NCBI GenBank assembly: GCA_020631735.1
Contig: CM036162.1
Span: 92,986,401-93,050,400 of the forward strand
DNA: 64,000 bases
Reading direction: 5' to 3'
Source of the DNA: Saccharum officinarum
Taxonomy: Eukaryota > Streptophyta > Magnoliopsida > Poales > Poaceae
Positions 58,975-64,000 of this stretch are shown here, piece by piece (position 1 is the stretch's first letter; each line of letters begins with the position of its first letter). Both the position numbers and the translations under genes were made by a program. The notes beneath the pieces were generated by a model, which ran no database searches, was not told where the DNA came from, and worked only from the letters and a program-made list of their open reading frames with translations.

Positions 58975-60308
58975 TCAAGAACCCCTTACAACATTTGTTG
59001 AGGGCTCCAACAATCTTCAATTGTGAGCTCAATCACCTCCGCTGCTCCAACCGTCTACCGTGTCGGAAACACGGAAGAGTAACAAGAAATCCGCAGCAAC
59101 TCGAAGATCAAGTGCCTCTAGAATGCAACTCTCAACAATGCACTTGAATCTCACTCAAGATGTGCAACTAAGCAAAGAGATGAGTGGAGAGATGTTCTCT
59201 AGCTCAAAGATGTCTCTAGGTCTCAAAATGTGCAAGAGTTGCCCTCAAACCCCGGACATCTTCTATTTATAGCGAAGGGGTACGCAGCTAGCCGTTACCG
59301 GACGACACAGTTCAAAACGTGCTGACCGGACGCACCGGTCAGGGTGACCGGACGCGTCCGGTCATTATAGGACAAGCGTGAACAGTGCGCGTCAGAAGTT
59401 ACCGTTGCCGTGACCGGACGCGCTCTAGCGTTTGACCAGACGCGTTGCACCTGGCGTCCGGTGGGAGTCCAGTAAGCTCCCACCGCGACCGGACGCGTCC
59501 GATCGCACGTAACCGGACGCGCCGCGCGTCCGATCGTGTCGCGTTACTAACCGGACGCGCCGGTTGCAAACCCTAGCACCCGCGCGCCTGACTGCTGCGA
59601 AGAACTGACCGGACGCGTCCGGTCAAACCGCGACCGCGTCCGGTGCAGCGTCCGGTCACCACAGTGACCGCCGTTCGCCTCCGTTTCTTTTCCGACTTCC
59701 GGCGCAATAGAAAATAGGCATTTCACTTCCTCAAAAAGCGCCGAATCCCGCCTCGCAAGCTCGGCGGGAGGGAAGAGGAACTCAACCCCTCTCTACCGCT
59801 TAAACTCCACCGCCTTCGCAAATGTGCTAACACCACCAAGTGTACACCACCATGTGCATGTGTGTTAGCATTTCACAAACATTTTTCAAGGCGTTATGTT
59901 AGCTCTCTACTAGATCCTAATGCATATGCTCAAGACATTGATCTAGTGGCACTTGATTCCCGAGCTAACCGTGATTGCCCCTCTTGATAGTCAGCTATGT
60001 ATCCTAAACCCGGTCAATCACTTCTCTACTCATCTTAGACCGGCAAAAGAAAAACCCTATGGCTATACCTTTGTCTCGCGCTCTTAGATCCTTCTCCTCT
60101 ACTTGAACATCATGTCCATCATTTTATGTGCATCACCACCATGATCGTCATTTCTTGTCCATGCACCATCTCTTTGTGATCTTGTGGCCACAACTCCTTG
60201 CCACATACACCTTCATCACATGTGTTGCTTATGCCTAACTCAAAACACTTAACACATGACATTAGCAACTTGGTGTCATTAATTACCAAAACCAAACTTG
60301 GGCTTTCA
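58975..60308 (-). repeat. Copia-type LTR H (left part in gap)
   Basis: Same family as G: begins at TCAAGAACCCCTTACAACA (compare 18838) and ends TTGGGCTTTCA at 60308. Minus-strand TATAAATA at 59264-59271 with the 18-bp palindrome upstream at 59346-59363. Right flank GACGC is a candidate target duplication. Confidence 0.82.
59322..59660 (-). promoter_or_regulatory. CCGGACGCG motif array in LTR H
   Basis: More than ten GACCGGACGCG or CGCGTCCGGTC pieces, including a perfect palindrome at 59346-59363. Denser than in G. Confidence 0.72.
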
Positions 60309-62170
60309 GACGCGTCCGGCGCCAGCTTTGGGCTGTCCACCAAGAGAGTGGACCGCTGGCCTTCTTCAGTCGCCCTTTTGCGGCCCGTCACCTCAAGCTG
60401 GCGGCATATGAACGTGAGTTGATTGGCCTTGTGCAGGCTGTTTGTCATTGGCGCCCACACCTGTGGGGGCGCCGCTTCCTCGTTTGCACCAACCCCTTCG
60501 CACTGAAGTTCTTGCTCGACCAGCGCCTCTCCACGGTACCGCAGCATCAGTGGATTAGCAAGCTCTTCGGCTTCGACTTCACCGTGGAATATCGCCCGGG
60601 CCGGCTGAACACAGTGGCTGACGCCCTGTCTCGTCGGGACGCCGAGGCTGCTGCTTCTGATGCAGCGGCGCTTGCCATCTCAGGGCCCTCGTTCGTATTC
60701 CTCGACGATGTCCGTGCGGCCACGACAACCGCCGACGATGCGCAGCACCTCCTGCGCCAGCTGCAAGAGGGCGCCCTGGGTGAGCCCTGGCGCACGGTTG
60801 AGGGCCTCTTGCTACATGGCTCGTGCATCTACATTCCAGCCCACGGTGATCTATGCCATCATGCTATTACTTTGGCGCACACGGCCGGTCATGAAGGCAT
60901 CTAGAAGACACTGCAGCGCCTCAGGCGTGATTTTTTCATCCCAGGCGACCGCACCTTGGTACAAGATTATGTTCGTACCTGCAGCACGTGCCAACGCAAC
61001 AAGATAGAGACACTTCAGCCGGCTGGCTTGCTGCAGCCCCTTGATGTGCCTTCCCAGGTGTGGTCTGACATCTTGATGGACTTCGTTGAGGGCCTGCCTA
61101 AGGTCCATGGCAAGTTCGTCATCCTCACGGTGGTCGATCGCTTCTCCAAGTATGCCCACTTCATCGCCCTCGGCCATCCCTATACTGTGACGTCTGTTGC
61201 CCGTGCCTTCTTCGACGGCATCGTGCGCCTGCATAGGTTTCCCTCCTCGATTGTCAATGACCGAGACCCTATCTTCATGGGCCATGTGTGGCATGACCTC
61301 TTCAAGATGGCCGGCGTCAAGCTCCGCATGAGTACGGCCTTCCACCCACAGACGGATGGTCAGTCTGAGGTCATGAACAAGGTGCTCGCCATGTATCTAC
61401 GCTGTGTTACAGGTGTCGTCCGCGTGCCTAGGTGGATTGGCTGCCATGGGCGGAGTACTGCTACAACACCTCCTTCCACACCGCCCTGCGTACAACGCCC
61501 TTCCAGGTTCTTTGGGCGGCCTCCACCGCCCCTGCTGCCCTACAAGGCAGGGACTGCCAGTACAGAGACCGTCGACGACCTCCTCCGTCAGCGCGACGAG
61601 TTCCTGGCTGAGGTCCGGGAACGTCTTCTTCAAGCTCAACAGATTTCCAAGCGCTACTACGATGCTAACCATCGTGACTTGGAATTCGCGGTGGGTGATT
61701 GGGTCTGGCTGCACCTTCTCCACCGTCCGACACGTTCATTGGACCCTTGCGCCAAGGGCAAGCTTGGTCCTCGCTATGCTGGTCCGTTCCAAGTCGTGGA
61801 ACGGGTTGGCAAGGTCGCCTATTGGCTTCAGCTTCCGGAGGGTGCCCGCCTGCATGACGTCTTCCATGTGGGCTTGCTGAAGCCTCACCGTGGAGACCCT
61901 CCAGCTGCTTCAGGGTCTGTTCCGCCTACTCATGATGGGTGTCTTCTCCCTATACCAGCGCGTGTCCTGCATGCTCAACTTCGCCGCAATGTGTGGCACA
62001 TTCTCGTCCAGTGGCACGGTATGCCTGAAGATGAAGCTACATGGGAGCCGCTCCAGGAGTTTCAAGACCTCTACCCGGATTTTCAGCTCAAGGACGAGCT
62101 GTTTCTCCAGGCGGGGAGAGATGTTATGACCGGTGTCCAGTACACCAGGCGTCGGCGCACAAGTGGCTAG
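60309..62170 (+). pseudogene. Reina-like gypsy pol fragment K: RNase H, integrase, chromodomain
   Basis: Begins at the start of RNase H (DASGASFG, then a shift), continues through FFSRPFAARHLKLAAYEREL, RPGRLNTVADALSRRD, the integrase zinc region (CSTCQRNK), VVDRFSKYAHFIAL, NDRDPIFMGHVW and AFHPQTDGQSEV. The frame shifts around 61410-61520 and resumes with KRYYDANHRDLEFAVGDWV. The C-terminal chromodomain-like segment has ILVQWHGMPEDEATWEPLQ and FQLKDELFLQAGRDVM, as in the Reina chromovirus lineage. TAG at 60902 interrupts the integrase zinc region. Everything upstream of RNase H is missing, presumably left of LTR H in the gap. Confidence 0.85.
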
Positions 62171-62495
62171 AGGCCGGCGCACAGGAGTTACTGGGACGCC
62201 TGGATTAGATGGGCTGCAAGCCCAGTTATCTTTATTAGTTATTTTTATCAGATATAATAGTTATTACTTAAAATAGGAATTATTGAGAAAGTTAAGCAGA
62301 AGCAACAATTAAAGTTGCCGGCTTCCCTTGGGAGTCCTAGCTGCTCTCCTCTCGCCTCCAGCCCTAGCGCCGTGAACACCACGGCGCCCACACGCTGCCG
62401 TCGAGTTCCAGGACCTCTCCCTCCGCTCTTCCACCCATACAACCTCCGCAGCAATTCTGGTAGGGTAGCTAGCCCTATCATGGTCCCTTCTCCAT
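62171..62495 (+). repeat. Probable 3' untranslated region and LTR of K
   Basis: Follows the K stop codon; AT-rich, then a C-rich block (CTCTCCTCTCGCCTCCAGCC). Suits a short Reina LTR, but no second LTR is available for comparison and the start is not defined. Confidence 0.4.
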
Positions 62496-62509
62496 CTTGG
62501 ATTCTTTTT

Positions 62510-62683
62510 TTTTTTTTGAAAATGGTACAGCAGGGGAAGCCCCCACTGTAAGCTTTTATATTAATAAATATAAAAAAGAAGAAGCTGTACAAGGCACAAA
62601 GCTGAACAAGCCAACAATGAACAGCAGAAAGGCTGAGAGAGGCAAAGAAACTAGGCTAGAGAAGCTATACAGAAAAGGAAAGA
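62510..62683 (-). mobile_element. Short LINE-like 3' insertion with 14-bp target duplication
   Basis: Flanked by CTTGGATTCTTTTT at 62496-62509 and 62684-62697. The insert starts with poly-T (poly-A on the minus strand), followed by GGGGAAGCCCCCACTGTAAG and TTATATTAATAAA, reading as a 5'-truncated non-LTR retrotransposon or retroposed RNA. Confidence 0.7.
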
Positions 62684-62697
62684 CTTGGATTCTTTTT

Positions 62698-63585
62698 GTT
62701 TCTTATGCCATCTTACAGTTTAGAAAAACATAAGACTTATATGGCCAAGCAAGCATTTCTTTTTTTCTGTATGTCTCGTAGTTTTCATAGTTGATACATG
62801 TTGTTATTCATTTTCTATACACTATTTTCTCTGGGTCAGAAGAACTCAAGCAGTCATAAACTCGTCCCTGAGTTCCCCATGCCACTCTGATAATTGTGAT
62901 GTGACTAGAAATTGAACCACTATTATGTTGAAATTCTGATTGACTTGATCAAAGCATGGAAGTTTACCATGACAACAATGTTGTCAGATTATTCATTATC
63001 GAGTAGGATGCAATAGCACCACCTCATTGGCACATTAGTCATCACTTGCCAAAACATATCGCAACCGGTTCAACTGTTTTGTAACATCCACAAGGTTTGA
63101 ATAAATAACATGGACTTGCTCATTTGCTCTTGAGCCAGGGGATTTTGATGTCACCCTAAGTGTCACGGTCTCCAAGACAAATTTGGTTCTGTAAACCTTT
63201 ATTAATCAACAGCGTTTAGAAACACCGCCATGAGAAGTTGTTTACAAGTTCTGCACAAGAACCAGTCTTCTCAGCATGCTTGGCTTCTAAAAGTGCAGGG
63301 TGTAACCCTACCATATTTCCCTAAATAAGGTGCAGTGTGTGTAGATGGGCCTTGTGACTTATGCTTGCAGACCATGGACTTGGAGATCTACTCTCTTCCA
63401 ATATCCCGCATGTATGTTTAATTAGAAAGTAAGATGAAAGAGCAAAAAGGGTAAACTAGATTAAGCACCCTAGGCAAGCTTCCATCAGTGGATTTCATAA
63501 ATCGGTAAATTGGCGATTAGTCAAGTGCTACTTTTTAGTCTAGTATCATACCCAACTCTGAGACTGATGGGATCAACTCCATGCT
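62698..63585. other. Unassigned sequence
   Basis: About 0.9 kb with no gene or repeat I recognise. I looked for dehydrogenase exons of the reticulon-domain gene here and saw none. Confidence 0.4.
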
Positions 63586-63730
63586 ACCTTCGATCCCAAA
63601 TGTAAGTCCATTTAGGTTTTGTCCTAAGTCGAACCTTTTTGGCTTTGATCATTATAACAGCCTAAAATCATTCTCTATAATTTATGATAAGGTTGATGTT
63701 ACTAAATTCATAATATATAGTTCATTCTAT
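63586..63730. mobile_element. Degenerate Stowaway-like MITE end
   Basis: CTACCTTCGATCCCAAATG with 'taagtcc' and TTTGATCATTATAA resembles a decayed Stowaway terminus. The other end is not identified. From 63730 to the window end only AT-rich unassigned sequence is seen. Confidence 0.35.
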
Positions 63731-64000
63731 TTGAGATAATCAGATAATAGATTTTTATGTATAATATTAGTCAAAGTGCCACATATATTTTGTTTTCCTG
63801 GAACAGTAGAAAGTGCCACATTGGACGTTCTGTCAATGTTCCTAATGTACTCTAATTATAATTCGAGGTTTGGTTGCACAATTTGTGAATAAAAATATGA
63901 ATTCGAAAAATGAATGGATGTACTTCAAATCAAATATGCAACATAATGGAGCTCCAAGATTGACAATGTCCTTTTATTAACTACATCAGCCTTGCATGCA

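Noticed and set aside
60309..62170. K as the missing right half of element B
   Set aside because: K is on the opposite strand, lies outside the B LTR at 54586-55049, and duplicates the integrase zinc region already present in B.
62698..64000. Dehydrogenase exons of the reticulon-domain gene
   Set aside because: No nucleotide-binding or catalytic YxxxK motif could be read on either strand.

Overview
The window is a transposon-rich block of a grass-type plant nuclear genome. The evidence is layers of plant Ty3/gypsy and Ty1/copia LTR elements, Stowaway-like MITEs, GT-AG introns of 70-80 nt, TATA boxes of the form TATAAATA and one recognisable intron-containing host gene. Three 100-N runs (15185-15284, 33305-33404, 58875-58974) mark a scaffolded draft. 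The species is not identified; a panicoid grass is my guess from the style of the repeats.

Layout. (1) 1-15364: a Tat-lineage gypsy element (copy A) with a truncated 5' LTR, an open gag-protease frame, one in-frame TAG, then RT, RNase H and a second 'archaeal-type' RNase H. It is interrupted at 6382 by a non-autonomous, gag-only SIRE-like copia element (6382-15184), and its far end returns after a gap at 15285-15364. Copy A sits in the end of an older LTR (15365-15797). (2) 15798-16797: hAT transposase remnant. (3) 16798-20689: antisense copia-type LTR F, itself split by solo LTR G (18339-20314). (4) 20690-55049: one old Reina-like gypsy element (B, minus strand) blown apart by insertions. 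Its gag, protease and integrase pieces lie at 20695-20812, 22155-23471, 47193-47809 and 54181-54347, and its 5' LTR and PBS at 54568-55049. Between them lie LTR I (about 20819-22149), LTR-like D (23472-47192) and solo LTR C (47810-54180). D carries the second Tat element (copy 2, 25250-44362); C carries a SIRE-like solo LTR (49799-52067). Target-site duplications (GCCAA, GTCCC/ATCCT, CACTT, CTATT, CTTGT/C) support this order. (5) 55050-58774: a DNA-transposon remnant, a MITE fragment, then the 3' exons of a host gene for a reticulon-domain protein, best matched to the C-terminus of plant sterol-4alpha-carboxylate 3-dehydrogenase. (6) 58975-64000: another antisense copia-type LTR (H) in a second Reina-like gypsy element with a C-terminal chromodomain, a short LINE-like insertion with a 14-bp target duplication, and unassigned AT-rich sequence ending in a degenerate MITE.

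The most notable item is in copy 2. Downstream of integrase and antisense to gag-pol lies a gene that resolves into five exons joined by four GT-AG introns of 70-82 nt, with its own TATA box. It encodes a protein of the 'putative gypsy type transposon' family followed by a coiled coil. It is broken by frameshifts and TAG codons here, but the splice sites are intact. A second theme is that several unrelated copia-type LTRs carry, just upstream of their TATA box, arrays of short motifs built on perfect palindromes centred on ACGCGT. Third, every Tat copy carries a TAG at the protease/RT boundary; in copy A it is the only interruption visible before the nested insertion. Finally, about 4.0 kb on either side of the second gap is the same sequence twice, most likely a false duplication, so copy 2 is really about 15 kb.
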